Counted from the stretch's first letter, positions 54,144 to 63,341 are shown. The stretch: DNA of 64,000 nt from JAVBNJ01 sp031551625 (GCA_031551625.1 JAVBNJ010000030.1:1-64000); one strand, 5' to 3'. Notes: generated by a model from the letters alone, not told the origin. A program made the numbers and translations.

Positions 54144-55274
54144 ATGAAAATAGCAATGGCTTTAGGTAAAACTATTATTTTAGTTGGTGCGGCAGTCGTC
54201 CTTGCGTCGTGTGGGAGCGCGCTCCAATCCTACAAAAAAGGCGATTATTTAACAGCGAGCGAAAAAGCCGTAAATAAATTACAAAGCAAACCCAATGATG
54301 CCGATGCGCGCTATGTGCTTGAGCATGCATACCCCTTGTTGCAGGACAAAGCGCTGCGCGAAATCGACTCGCTTGATGCTAATTTGAGTATCAGGAATAA
54401 CGAAAAGGTAATTGACCTTTATGAGCGCCTGAATAAACTCTCCATACAGATTACCTATTGCCCCGCCGCACACGAAATTGTGCCGCAGCCCGGGGCCTAC
54501 AACGATGTGTTGCAAGACCGCAAGAATGCAACGGCCGATTATTTCTATGGAGAAGGCATGCATGCCCTTGATGCCGGTACGTTGGAGCAAGCCCGTAAGG
54601 CGCTCGATGATTTCAAAGAGGCGGCTAAATATGTGCCCGACTACAAAGATGTGGAAGATAAAATTGCCGAAGCACGCGAAGCTGCTACGATGCATGTAGT
54701 GGTCGAAGAACCCCTGTTTACTTTCCGTCTACGTCCCGGCGACGACATGCGCTACCGCTGGCTGATGGACGAAATTAACCGCAGTTATTACCGCTATCCG
54801 GTGCATTTTTATTCGATGTACGATGTCGCGATAACTCCGCAACAGCGTGTAGTGCTTGACTTCCAGGATTTCGTAATAGGCAATGCCGTTACTACGACAC
54901 GCACCGAAACGTTGACGCGCGAGGTGGTTGTTGGTTCCACAGTGATAGATGGTAAGACGGAGTATATCTACGAAACGGTGAGTGCGCGCATTACTATTTA
55001 TCGTATGCAGGTAATTGCCGAAGGCTTGCTCGACGTGCGTATCACTGATTACCGCACGGGGCGCTACCTGAACCAGCGCACCTTGCGGCGCAACGCTGTC
55101 TGGTTTACCGAATGGGCAACCTTCACCGGCGACCGGCGCGCGCTTTCCGGTAATGCAGCCGTATTGGCAGGGAGGGGACCCGAGATAGCGCCGCATAGCG
55201 ATATACTTTATAGCCAAGTGGTGAACCAGCTCTATGACGATGCGGCACGGTATATTGAATCAGTATACCGGTGA
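54144..55274 (+). CDS. TPR-like lipoprotein, unknown function
   Basis: This 376-residue protein has a signal peptide with lipobox VLASC near residue 22 and two short helical repeat units (SYKKGDYLTASEKAVNKLQSKPNDADARYVL near 29-60; LEQARKALDDFKEAAKYVPDYKDVEDKI near 148-175). A beta-rich C-terminal domain of about 190 residues follows, ending LYDDAARYIESVYR. I have seen similar long lipoproteins in Bacteroidetes, but no function is assigned. It is read from its own -7 element TATCTTTG at 54111-54118, which begins 6 bases after the end of the ade frame. Confidence 0.65.
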   Translation: MKIAMALGKTIILVGAAVVLASCGSALQSYKKGDYLTASEKAVNKLQSKPNDADARYVLEHAYPLLQDKALREIDSLDANLSIRNNEKVIDLYERLNKLSIQITYCPAAHEIVPQPGAYNDVLQDRKNATADYFYGEGMHALDAGTLEQARKALDDFKEAAKYVPDYKDVEDKIAEAREAATMHVVVEEPLFTFRLRPGDDMRYRWLMDEINRSYYRYPVHFYSMYDVAITPQQRVVLDFQDFVIGNAVTTTRTETLTREVVVGSTVIDGKTEYIYETVSARITIYRMQVIAEGLLDVRITDYRTGRYLNQRTLRRNAVWFTEWATFTGDRRALSGNAAVLAGRGPEIAPHSDILYSQVVNQLYDDAARYIESVYR

Positions 55275-55299
55275 TTTGATAAAATTTGACACGTTGCTA

Positions 55300-55330
55300 T
55301 TTGGCGGTTAAAAATATTGTGCTACATTTG
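55300..55330 (+). promoter_or_regulatory. Strong promoter of structured RNA copy B
   Basis: TTTG (55300-55303), a 19-base spacer and TACATTTG (55323-55330). It is equivalent to the promoter at 25271-25302. Confidence 0.87.
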
Positions 55331-55336
55331 CGGTAA

Positions 55337-55506
55337 CAATAGACGTTCTTTTGGTTCGGGTAAATTTATTCTCGTTGAAAAATCTTGACAATTTTTGCAT
55401 TAAGAGAATAGTGGAAACCACTGGTAAAACGTGGGTTTTGCTTATTTTTAATGCAGGTAGTCAAGAACCTTTCAACAAATGAGTTTAACCTGCGTTTTTG
55501 TTTTTT
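55337..55506 (+). ncRNA. Candidate structured RNA, copy B (6S-like or leader RNA)
   Basis: It starts with the same box as copy A (ACGTTCTTTT at 55343-55352). The long stem pairs 55374-55380 with 55470-55476, 55383-55389 with 55460-55466, and 55396-55403 with 55448-55455, all perfect. The stem sequence is unrelated to that of copy A. The central part again begins AGAAT and ends CTTATTTTT, with an inner hairpin AGTGG-AAA-CCACT. An imperfect closing stem uses GGGTAAA (55358-55364) and TTTAACC. It ends CCTGCG followed by five T. Compensating changes between the copies argue for a real RNA structure. Confidence 0.6.
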
Positions 55507-55574
55507 GCTCACAGATTCCACAGAAGGGAGAACAAATTACGGAAATTGAAACGAAAGAGGCAGCGAATGAAAAA

Positions 55575-55696
55575 TCGTAGCAAGGGGTTGTTGTGTTTGT
55601 TTGTTGATGGAACGCGGATGACGCGGATTAGACGGATTTACGCGGATTTTAAAACAACCCCTATGCTACGTAAATAAAACTAAAAAATTAGTTAAA
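55575..55696 (+). promoter_or_regulatory. Leader region with shared stem motif, copy B
   Basis: TCGTAGCAAGGGGTTGTT (55575-55592) matches copy A with one change. CGTAGCAAGGGGTTGTT (55576-55592) pairs with AACAACCCCTATGCTACG (55653-55670) with a single bulge. The loop is filled with an acgcggatt-type dispersed repeat. ACTAAAAAATTAGTTAAA (55679-55696) is identical to copy A and lies 18 bases before the start codon. Between 55275 and 55714 I see no protein gene. Confidence 0.65.
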
Positions 55697-55714
55697 ATTT
55701 AAAATAAAATATGT

Positions 55715-57778
55715 ATGAACCGAACACTATTAAAATCTAAACACAGTTGTGAGTTCAGCGCAGCTAAAAAAATCTACTTCTTATTCATGGCGTTGCTCTG
55801 CTGTTTTAGCGGCTATTCCGCAAACTGCGTCTCGGCAACACAAGTCAGCGCCAACTACACGACCCAACAGGTCACCTTTAAGCTGACGTGGACGGGCTGC
55901 AATGGTACTACGCACTTGAACAAAGCCTGGTGCTTCGTCGACTTTCAACCGGTGGATGCGGCCGGTAACGGCGGTGCCTGGCAACGCGCTACCATAAGCG
56001 GTACACCAGTGGTTGTTAATGGTACGTATGCCGCCGGCAACAGCAATGGCTTCTGGGTAACGGGCACCAACGGCCAGTCGGCTACCGTAACCGTCAAATT
56101 GGGTAATGCTCCGGGTATTTTCAACTGGTGCGCCATTGCCACCGATTATCCGCCGCAAGCAACTTTTACCAGCCCTACGGTTGTGAAATTCAGCGGCACT
56201 TTACCATTTGTGTTAAGTTCGGGTGTTTCGGTTACCACTTCAGCCAAGACCTACACACCTGCGGCAGCGTTCACGTCGTTTACCGATAAAACGAATGCTC
56301 CCGGTACAATTAATTGCGGAAGTGCGGTAACTACCCCTGCATTAACCGGCGGCGGCAGTGTTTGTGCCACAGCTACGCTCAGTGTCACCAATAGTCAGGT
56401 AGGTGTGAGTTACCAATTATATAATGGAACCACAGCCGGCGAAAGTAAAGATGGTACCGGCGGCGCCATTAGTTTTACGCCGGTGGGAGCGGGAAGTTAT
56501 AAAGTTGTTGGTAGAAATAACTATTACACGGCCTGTGCTGCAACGAGTACCGTGCAAACTGTAACACTTTATCCGATCGTTACGCAAAGTAATCCAGCGG
56601 TAGCTACTATTTGTTACAACGCAACGAACACCTTCAGCCTGGCTGCGGCTACCGGCGGCGATGGAAACTATACGTACCTATGGCAGCAGTCGGGCAATAA
56701 CTCGACGTGGACGAATGCCACGGGCACCCGCACAAATGCAGCGTACACTACTCCTGCCTTGACCGCGAATATGTATTACCGGCGCGTAGTTACATCGTGT
56801 GGTAACTCGGCAACAAGCACGGCAGCATTGGTGACAGTACGGGCTAACTTTACCACTGGAACTATTGACAGTACCGGCCAGACTGTAACAGCTGGAGAAA
56901 CACCCGGCGCTATTGGAAGCACTGTAGCAGCCAGCGGTGGCGGCGGAACCATCAGTTACCAGTGGTATAAAGATGGCGTAGCCATCAGCGGGGCTACGGC
57001 TGCTAACTATACGCCCCCGGCCAGCATGACTGCTGCGCTGGGGACTTACACGTATACACGGCGAGCAAAAGATAATACGTGTAATACTACATTGACACAG
57101 TCTACCGGAAGCTGGGTGTTGAAAGTAACCTGTCCCTACACAGGAAGTGATTTACTCATGGACGCTACACATGTCTGCCAACAGCGGGCCAGCGGAGCGA
57201 AGAACTGGGAAGCATGGATTAAAGATGCGCGCGACAATGAATTATACAGAATTGTACGGATGCCCGACAATAAATGGTGGTTAGCACAGAATGTAAAATA
57301 TGCGGCGACTGGTTCGGCAGTCAGTGGATGCACAAAAGACGAATGCGGAAGGGCATACACTCCCACGCAAATGAATGGCGCTTGGGGTGGCTCTAGTGGC
57401 TGGGGTAGTAATATTCAGGGTATTTGCCCAAGCGGATGGGTGGTCCCTATACTTAGCGACTGGGATAATTTCATTACTGCAATTGGTAGTACAAAAGCCG
57501 AAAGAATACGCCCTTATAATTCGACCTGTTCTCCAAAGTCGGATTACTACGGTTGGGCATCCAAAGTGGGCGTTTGGCAAGGCTCATCCACCTACGATAC
57601 TGCTGCAAGCCATTTTAATTATAACCCACCTGAAACCTATAACAGCGGATATGGTTTGGCTATAGATCGTTATTGGTGCCAGGGGAGTAGTTGCAATGGG
57701 GTGCTATATAATCATGTTATAGGTGAGGGTGGTTGTGAAGATATTTCTAACAGCTCTGTTCGTTGTTGGCGTTATTAA
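55715..57778 (+). CDS. Large secreted protein: shared N-terminal domain, Ig-like repeats and FISUMP domain (paralogue B)
   Basis: This 687-residue protein has its first 18 codons nearly identical to those of the DUF3078 gene at 14561; a signal sequence (IYFLFMALLCCFSGYSANC) follows. The N-terminal domain, about 40-205, matches paralogue A (WQRATI, GFWVTG, ATVTVKLGNAPGIFNWCAIATDYPP). Three Ig-like repeats follow (about 210-470; the clearest has ISYQWYKDGVAISGA). The C-terminus (about 475-687) is a FISUMP domain: GNELYRIVRM-like DNELYRIVRMPDNKWWLAQNV, GICPSGWVVPILSDWDNFI, and an end NSSVRCWRY. It is exported, probably surface-exposed or released. No sorting signal is visible. The long leader is described separately. 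Confidence 0.75.
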   Translation: MNRTLLKSKHSCEFSAAKKIYFLFMALLCCFSGYSANCVSATQVSANYTTQQVTFKLTWTGCNGTTHLNKAWCFVDFQPVDAAGNGGAWQRATISGTPVVVNGTYAAGNSNGFWVTGTNGQSATVTVKLGNAPGIFNWCAIATDYPPQATFTSPTVVKFSGTLPFVLSSGVSVTTSAKTYTPAAAFTSFTDKTNAPGTINCGSAVTTPALTGGGSVCATATLSVTNSQVGVSYQLYNGTTAGESKDGTGGAISFTPVGAGSYKVVGRNNYYTACAATSTVQTVTLYPIVTQSNPAVATICYNATNTFSLAAATGGDGNYTYLWQQSGNNSTWTNATGTRTNAAYTTPALTANMYYRRVVTSCGNSATSTAALVTVRANFTTGTIDSTGQTVTAGETPGAIGSTVAASGGGGTISYQWYKDGVAISGATAANYTPPASMTAALGTYTYTRRAKDNTCNTTLTQSTGSWVLKVTCPYTGSDLLMDATHVCQQRASGAKNWEAWIKDARDNELYRIVRMPDNKWWLAQNVKYAATGSAVSGCTKDECGRAYTPTQMNGAWGGSSGWGSNIQGICPSGWVVPILSDWDNFITAIGSTKAERIRPYNSTCSPKSDYYGWASKVGVWQGSSTYDTAASHFNYNPPETYNSGYGLAIDRYWCQGSSCNGVLYNHVIGEGGCEDISNSSVRCWRY

Positions 57779-57847
57779 AGTATTTATATTTTTTAGATCA
57801 TTATTTTAACTAATATAGAGCTCTTATATAAATTAATAGTATAGATT

Positions 57848-57891
57848 ATAAACTATTATATATTTATAAATAATAATATATAATAGTTTAT
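57848..57891. repeat. AT-only 16-bp perfect inverted repeat
   Basis: ATAAACTATTATATAT (57848-57863) and its complement (57876-57891) are separated by 12 bases. They lie in a 200-base AT-rich gap between convergent genes. It may end transcription. Confidence 0.75.
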
Positions 57892-57979
57892 TTATTCTAT
57901 TACTATAAATATCAACAAATAAACAGCACGAAAATTCGTTTGGTAATTTTACTGTTAAAGAACCGAATTCTTTCAATCC

Positions 57980-58579
57980 TTAGTTATAAATCCATAGCAG
58001 AATCTTCCGGTCGTTATTTTTTAGTTGATTATCCAAATAGGTCATTGTCGTATTGGATACAACGGCGCACCCCAGGCTCCATCCCAACGGCAGGTGTTGT
58101 GGGTAGGTTTCGTAATCGGGAACAGGCGTATGGGAATGCAGCACAACGATCCGTTTAAAAGCATTGCTGTTGCTGGCTTCCAGGCCATGTAGCTTATAAT
58201 GTACATGGATCCCGTATTGGCTATAGGCCCTTGTGCCGATACGGTATTTGCCCAGCGAGGTACAATAGCTTCCGGGCTTATTACTGAACACCGGAGAAGC
58301 ATTTGTGCTTCCGCCTCCGATGCCATGGCAACAAAGGCTTGTTCGAACAACTTCTTTTTTCGCAAAATCCCATACAAACAGACGGTATTTTCCCGAATGA
58401 ATTTTCATATCGACCAACAGGCAAAAGGTGGTGTCCATCTTATTCTGCTTGCAGTAAGCAAAGGCCGAGTCGGCTTTCAACGATAGTTCGGAAATCGTAT
58501 TTACAGGTTGCTTGGCAGCCTCTTGTGCATGGCATGCACTAAAGAAGTTTAAAATTAGGAAAAATAAACTGTACTTCAT
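57980..58579 (-). CDS. L,D-transpeptidase-like lipoprotein
   Basis: This 199-residue protein has lipobox NFFSAC near residue 16. The catalytic domain has LGKYRIGTRAYSQYGIHVHYKLHGLEASN near 108-136, IVVLHSHTP near 143, and LGWSLGCAVVS near 163. The H...S-x-G-C pattern is that of murein L,D-transpeptidase-type (YkuD-related) domains. The SLGC Cys would be the nucleophile, with His at the LHSH position. Such enzymes crosslink or edit peptidoglycan in the periplasm. It is the last of three minus-strand lipoprotein genes with 18 and 13 bases between them, probably one operon. Confidence 0.75.
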   Translation of the reverse strand: MKYSLFFLILNFFSACHAQEAAKQPVNTISELSLKADSAFAYCKQNKMDTTFCLLVDMKIHSGKYRLFVWDFAKKEVVRTSLCCHGIGGGSTNASPVFSNKPGSYCTSLGKYRIGTRAYSQYGIHVHYKLHGLEASNSNAFKRIVVLHSHTPVPDYETYPQHLPLGWSLGCAVVSNTTMTYLDNQLKNNDRKILLWIYN

Positions 58580-58597
58580 AAGGATTGGAGAAATAAA

Positions 58598-59668
58598 TTA
58601 CCGCCTTGTAATTGTTATGTTTCTACGGATACCATCATATTGAAATTGCGAAGAGGAGTTGCTGTCATTTGTTGCAAGCCCATCGGTAGAATAAATACTG
58701 GTATGCAATGCGGCTTTACCGGCATCGGTGTTGATGCTGTTGATCAAAATGCTTTGCAACGTTTTTTTCGTATATTCCATCATGTTTTCAGCAGTTTGCC
58801 TGCTTGTTTCTGTTCCTTTCTCGGCAGCAGTTATAAAAATTTTCAATTGCTCATAAGTGGGAGTATCGAATTTTAATGTGCCATCGAACTGTTCGAAAGC
58901 CTCGTTAGCAGCGGATTCCAGCAGCTTCTTCTGTAGTTTTCGGAAAAGCGCTGCGTTGCCGAATGTTTCGACGGTCGAAATTTTACCATTTACAAAAAAC
59001 GCAAAACCAATCACATCAGATTTCCCGTCGAAAGCGGCTTGCAGTGCATTTACGTATTCAGTGACGCTGTTTTTCAACTTATCGTTTTCCAATGTGAGCT
59101 GTAAGCTGGTAGGCGACGCCGTACTTTTTACTTCGGCCTGTACTTTCTCGGTGGCTTTTGTCTGGTAATCGGCCACCTCTTTCCATACTTTCGATTGATT
59201 TTTTTCTGTACGGGCGGCCACTTTCAAGGCTTTATTGTTCAGTGTTTTTTCGGACGATGAAAACTGAGCAGCGCTCTCGGACCCACGCTGGTTCCAACGG
59301 CTTTGTTCCACGCAGAACGATTGCAGCGGCACTTTACGTGCGCCGGGGTTCAGCACAATATCTTCGCCTATAGTACGGTCTTGCCTCCCGCCTTTTACGA
59401 TGTCACCTGCCATGATGAATACGTACTCCTGCGACGTATTGTCGACGGTCAATTCGCCTACGTTGCCCGTTTCGTGCAGCGTAATTTTCTTTTGTTTCAT
59501 GGCTTCTTCCAGCGTCAGGTAATTCCGCGCAATCTGGTCTTTACCCTGAATCAGAAAAATGCTCAGGTTTTTGTAGGTATGGCTTGTTGATTGACTGGTT
59601 CCCCGTTGGCCACAGCCTAAAATAACGATCGCTGTAAGCAGCAGGCTAGTAATAAGTAAATTTTTCAT
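58598..59668 (-). CDS. ARPP-1/DUF6569-type lipoprotein
   Basis: This 356-residue protein has lipobox AIVILGC near residue 19. NLSIFLIQGKD near 34, LTLEEAMKQKKITLHETGNVGELTVDN near 51-77, YVFIMAGDIVKGGRQDRTIGEDIVL near 83-107, and VPLQSFCVEQSRW near 113-125 form the signature I associate with the ARPP-1 (DUF6569) family. The C-terminal half is helical, with AFDGKSDVIGFAFFVNGKI. No enzymatic activity is established. It lies between the L,D-transpeptidase-like and M28 peptidase genes. All three carry lipoboxes, so they may act together in the cell envelope. Confidence 0.7.
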   Translation of the reverse strand: MKNLLITSLLLTAIVILGCGQRGTSQSTSHTYKNLSIFLIQGKDQIARNYLTLEEAMKQKKITLHETGNVGELTVDNTSQEYVFIMAGDIVKGGRQDRTIGEDIVLNPGARKVPLQSFCVEQSRWNQRGSESAAQFSSSEKTLNNKALKVAARTEKNQSKVWKEVADYQTKATEKVQAEVKSTASPTSLQLTLENDKLKNSVTEYVNALQAAFDGKSDVIGFAFFVNGKISTVETFGNAALFRKLQKKLLESAANEAFEQFDGTLKFDTPTYEQLKIFITAAEKGTETSRQTAENMMEYTKKTLQSILINSINTDAGKAALHTSIYSTDGLATNDSNSSSQFQYDGIRRNITITRR

Positions 59669-59681
59669 AAAAAAGTAGTTT

Positions 59682-60620
59682 TTAATTGGTAATTGCTTGG
59701 TAAGTCGCCTCTATAACTTGAGCCATTTTAGGAATATCAAGCGTTTCCATCGTGTCTCCGGATTGGTGGTAATTTTTATTCCGGTAGAAAGCCGTATTGG
59801 TCACCATTAAAGCGTCGTATCCCATATTCCAATAGTTCAAATGATCTGAAAAATCAATAGGTAGAATACTTCCGGGTGTAGCTATCGATTTTGTTTTGAT
59901 AGTAGCCGCCTGTTCAAATTTTTTAGAGAACTGTTTTACAAACTTTCCGTAACCGCTGCGCTTGGCCAATAAGATATAATCACCAGTGCATCCATACACT
60001 ACTTTCATTGCTTTTACCGGATAGGTTTGTGATTTTTTTGCGTCACTGAAAAATCCGATCATTTCTAATGCGACCATTCCCAGTACTGCTGTATTTGCCT
60101 TCTTTAGTGTATTAACGTGGATATAGCTGCCCATGTATTCTGTGCGAAAAAAAGGGGGTTCTTCCAATGAGTAAGCCACCAGTTCTACCGGATTTTCGAG
60201 CGCTTGCCCATGTAACATACGGGCCAGTTCCAACAATCCGACCACTCCGCTGGCATTATCGTCTGCGCCTTCTTGGTTGCCGCATACATCATAGTGGGCA
60301 CCCATTATAATGCGGGGCCGGTGCGCATCGCCAAACCGGCAAACTACATTTTTATAGATGCGTCCTTCTACAGAGTAAGGTTGAAAATAAGCTGTATCTG
60401 CATATTGCTTGAAAACGCCCAATATATAGTCGGCTGTTTGGTTCAATGCGGTAATGTTTTGGTAATTCCGGAAGATGTTTGTTTTAGTAATCGCCGTAAG
60501 ATGTTCAGTAATTAACATTGTATCGGAAGCTGGACAATCTTGCGGCTTGGCAGCCACATGCGAGCACGCAGTATTACCGGAGGCGATAGCGAGAAGTACT
60601 AATTTTAAGCAGCTTTTCAT
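59682..60620 (-). CDS. M28-family zinc aminopeptidase, lipoprotein
   Basis: This 312-residue protein has a lipobox-like GNTAC near residue 19. Metal-binding blocks of the M28 family are visible: IIMGAHYDVCG near 105 (His, Asp), GADDNASGVVGLLELARML near 118 (bridging Asp), YSLEEPPFF near 149 (catalytic Glu and a metal Glu), and a final DFSDHLNYWNMGYDALMVT near 258 with the last His ligand. It probably removes N-terminal residues from peptides in the periplasm or at the cell surface. TACTTTTG on the minus strand (60664-60657) is its likely -7 element and would drive the three-gene operon. Confidence 0.88.
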   Translation of the reverse strand: MKSCLKLVLLAIASGNTACSHVAAKPQDCPASDTMLITEHLTAITKTNIFRNYQNITALNQTADYILGVFKQYADTAYFQPYSVEGRIYKNVVCRFGDAHRPRIIMGAHYDVCGNQEGADDNASGVVGLLELARMLHGQALENPVELVAYSLEEPPFFRTEYMGSYIHVNTLKKANTAVLGMVALEMIGFFSDAKKSQTYPVKAMKVVYGCTGDYILLAKRSGYGKFVKQFSKKFEQAATIKTKSIATPGSILPIDFSDHLNYWNMGYDALMVTNTAFYRNKNYHQSGDTMETLDIPKMAQVIEATYQAITN

Positions 60621-60769
60621 ATAATCTATATTCTTTCTTGTTGTGAATTTCTACTGCAAAAGTAAGAAGTAAAATCGTGCGCTTTTCCATAAAAATGGTG
60701 AAAAAAGGTTTCGACTTGGTGAAAAGCATCTCCCGAGTGGATAAAAATTACTTACTTTGCACTCGGAAA

Positions 60770-62482
60770 ATGAAACAGATGAAAAAAGCACTCCTATTAA
60801 CTATCTTTTTTGGGTTGATTTTTACTGCGGTGGCACAGGAGTCCAAAAATTCGAAACGGGTGCCGAAACAAGCTTACCCGGCTGCGACGAAACTTTCGAA
60901 ATCGTTGGAAGAAGCCAAGCCCGATAGCGTGATTGCCCGCGAGTATACCGAATTGGCGAAAAGCCTGGCCGGAAAAGCTTCGTATGCCAAAGCCGAAGAA
61001 TATTTCGGGAAAGCGCTCCAGCTTTATACCAAATTAAAGCAAAAGGATAAAATTGCGGAAGTGAGCCGCGAGCTGGCTAAAGTACAAGAGGCCCAGGGCA
61101 AGAACAAACAAGCCGAACAAAGTTTTGAAAAAGCGGCTACCATTGCGAAGGACGAAGTGTTTAAACAATTAAACACGAATGATGCCAGCCGGTTGCAAAA
61201 TGCCGACAAGCCGAAAACACAGGCGCAGTACATGGAAAGTAATATCGCTATCCTTGAAAGTACCGGCCAGCGCAAGGAAGCAACGGTGGTTGCCCAAAAA
61301 ATGGCCGATGCGTATGTGGCCGATGAACAGTATGAAAAAGCTATTGAGGTGAATACCCAACTGGTGCAGGAATCGAAAGCGGAAGGAGATGTTACAGCTG
61401 CTATCGGTCAATTGCAGTCGCTGTCCGAGGCCTATTTCAAAGAAGCCGAAAGTAAAGCGAATGTATCGCCGGAATTGGGAGTAGAAGCGTTGCAGCAAGC
61501 CTATAGCCTGGCGGTGGAAAATGCACAAACACAGGAAGCCAAGCATACCACAGAATTGCTGGCGGCACATTACCAGAAGCAGCGCGACAGCAAGTCGGCG
61601 GTAAAAGCCTATCAGCGGTTTTTCGAAGACCTCGATCAACTGATTCGGGCCGATAGTTCGCTGGTCGACGCTAAACTTTTTGCAGCTACCGAAGAGCGGA
61701 TTACCCAGTTGGAAAAAGAACGCGAATTGCAAGATGAACTGATTGACCGGCAAAATACGTTCAACTATACGCTACTGGGGCTTATTGTTGTAATGCTTTT
61801 ATTGCTAATTGTTATCATAAGAGCCTTTTACTCCATTAAAAAAGGGAACCGCCAAATAGCCCTGCAATCGTTGCGTCGCGAAATGAATCCACATTTTATA
61901 TTCAATAGCCTCAATAGTATAAATCATTTTATTGCACAAAATAATGAATTAGCAGCTAATAAGTATTTGACATCCTATTCAAAATTGATGCGTACTTCAA
62001 TGGAAAATTCAAATAATGATTTTATAAAATTGAGCAATGAATTGGATTTGTTGCGCGAATACCTTGATTTGGAACACTTGCGCTTCAACGAAAAATTTAG
62101 TTATGAAATAATCGTGGACGAGCAGCTTGATGCGGAACTGGTTTATATCCCGAATATGTTGCTGCAGCCGCATCTCGAAAATGCCGTGTGGCATGGGTTG
62201 CGGTACAAGGAAGGCCGGGGGATGCTGCGTTTGTCGGTTATGCAGGAGGGAGAAACAGTAGTGATCGCAATAGATGACAATGGCATAGGGTTACAACAGA
62301 GTAAGGCTATGAAAACTGCGAACCAGAAAGTATATCATTCACGCGGGTTATCGAATATCAACGAACGGATTAAACTGTTGAATAAATTGTATCACATGGT
62401 TATTGAGATGACAATTGCCGAAAAGCAATTTCCGGAAACCGGGGTGGTAGTTACCTTGCGAGTACCGAAGAAAAATAATTAG
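60770..62482 (+). CDS. LytS-like sensor histidine kinase with TPR sensor region
   Basis: About 570 residues from ATG 60770 (an ATG at 60779 is also possible; a longer upstream frame lacks support). Signal peptide/anchor (ALLLTIFFGLIFTAVAQE), then TPR-like helical repeats (about 40-310; YAKAEEYFGKALQLYTKLKQ), a membrane helix (LLGLIVVMLLLLIVIIRAFYS, about 330-350), and the His_kinase domain LRREMNPHFIFNSLNSINHFI near 370 with the phospho-acceptor His. The ATPase part has LQPHLENAVWHGLRY and IDDNGIGL. The partner regulator follows. The ligand may be an envelope signal sensed by the periplasmic TPRs. Confidence 0.9.
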   Translation: MKQMKKALLLTIFFGLIFTAVAQESKNSKRVPKQAYPAATKLSKSLEEAKPDSVIAREYTELAKSLAGKASYAKAEEYFGKALQLYTKLKQKDKIAEVSRELAKVQEAQGKNKQAEQSFEKAATIAKDEVFKQLNTNDASRLQNADKPKTQAQYMESNIAILESTGQRKEATVVAQKMADAYVADEQYEKAIEVNTQLVQESKAEGDVTAAIGQLQSLSEAYFKEAESKANVSPELGVEALQQAYSLAVENAQTQEAKHTTELLAAHYQKQRDSKSAVKAYQRFFEDLDQLIRADSSLVDAKLFAATEERITQLEKERELQDELIDRQNTFNYTLLGLIVVMLLLLIVIIRAFYSIKKGNRQIALQSLRREMNPHFIFNSLNSINHFIAQNNELAANKYLTSYSKLMRTSMENSNNDFIKLSNELDLLREYLDLEHLRFNEKFSYEIIVDEQLDAELVYIPNMLLQPHLENAVWHGLRYKEGRGMLRLSVMQEGETVVIAIDDNGIGLQQSKAMKTANQKVYHSRGLSNINERIKLLNKLYHMVIEMTIAEKQFPETGVVVTLRVPKKNN

Positions 62483-62520
62483 CCTTGCGGAACTTGCGGT
62501 TCATGATAAAAGATGAGTAT

Positions 62521-63267
62521 ATGGAAAAAATTCGAAGTGTAATAGTAGAAGACGAATCGGCAGCACGAGAAGTCTTGAAAAGCTACTTAACCAAGTATTG
62601 TCCGCAGGTGCAGGTAATAGGCGAGGCGCAGGATTGCAAAGAGGCGGTGGCCTTGCTTCACGAAGTGCACCCGCAATTGGTATTCCTTGATGTAGAAATG
62701 CCCTTCGGCAATGCATTCGATGTATTGGAGCAATGTATGGATCTGGAATTTGAAACAATCTTTACTACCGCATTTTCAGAATATTCAATTAAAGCATTGA
62801 ACCAAAGTGCAGCCTATTATTTATTGAAACCTATAAATATAGAAGAACTTATTTTAGCCGTTACTAAAGTTCAGCAACATCTTTTGAAGCAAGCATTATT
62901 TAATCGCAATAGTATTGTTCTTGAGAATTTTCGGGAGAAGCAGCCTGAACGCCGCCAGGTGGTGTTACCCACGCTCGACGGCTTTGAGTTGGTGCGCATG
63001 GACGAGATCGTGCGCTTACAGGGCAACGGCAACTTTACCGATATTTATCTTGCCGACGGCAGCAAAAAAATGGTGTGCCGTTTTCTGAAACATTTTTCAG
63101 AGTTGCTTCCCCTGCCTTTTTTGCGGGTGCATAAATCGCATATCATTAATACCACCTATGTGGCTTCTTTCCATAAGGGGTTGGGTGGTTATGTAACAAT
63201 GAGCACCGGCGCTGAAATAGAAATTTCGCCCAGCTACAAGGATGAATTTCTGAAGGCGTTTAAATAA
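62521..63267 (+). CDS. LytTR-family response regulator
   Basis: About 248 residues from ATG 62521 (62503 is an alternative). The receiver domain has VIVEDESAARE (acidic pocket), VFLDVEMPFGNAFDVLE with the phospho-accepting Asp near residue 55, TAFSEYSIKALN, and YYLLKPI with the conserved Lys. The LytTR DNA-binding domain (about 145-248) has IVRLQGNGNFTDIYLADG, LPFLRVHKSHIINTTYV and IEISPSYKDEFLKAF. It binds DNA as a dimer to switch target genes, as AlgR/AgrA-type regulators do. It starts about 38 bases after the kinase stop, in the same operon. Confidence 0.92.
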   Translation: MEKIRSVIVEDESAAREVLKSYLTKYCPQVQVIGEAQDCKEAVALLHEVHPQLVFLDVEMPFGNAFDVLEQCMDLEFETIFTTAFSEYSIKALNQSAAYYLLKPINIEELILAVTKVQQHLLKQALFNRNSIVLENFREKQPERRQVVLPTLDGFELVRMDEIVRLQGNGNFTDIYLADGSKKMVCRFLKHFSELLPLPFLRVHKSHIINTTYVASFHKGLGGYVTMSTGAEIEISPSYKDEFLKAFK

Positions 63268-63341
63268 CCGGTTTCTGAAATAGCCCTTCTTAAGCTTATT
63301 GCTTCATTGAAAATTTGCCTAAATGCGTTGCTATTCCGCAC

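Noticed and set aside
55501..55660. The cacagatt and acgcggatt units before the second FISUMP-like gene as specific regulatory sites
   Set aside because: The same unit types occur in several unrelated gaps of the window, so they look like dispersed repeats that entered the loop of the leader stem.
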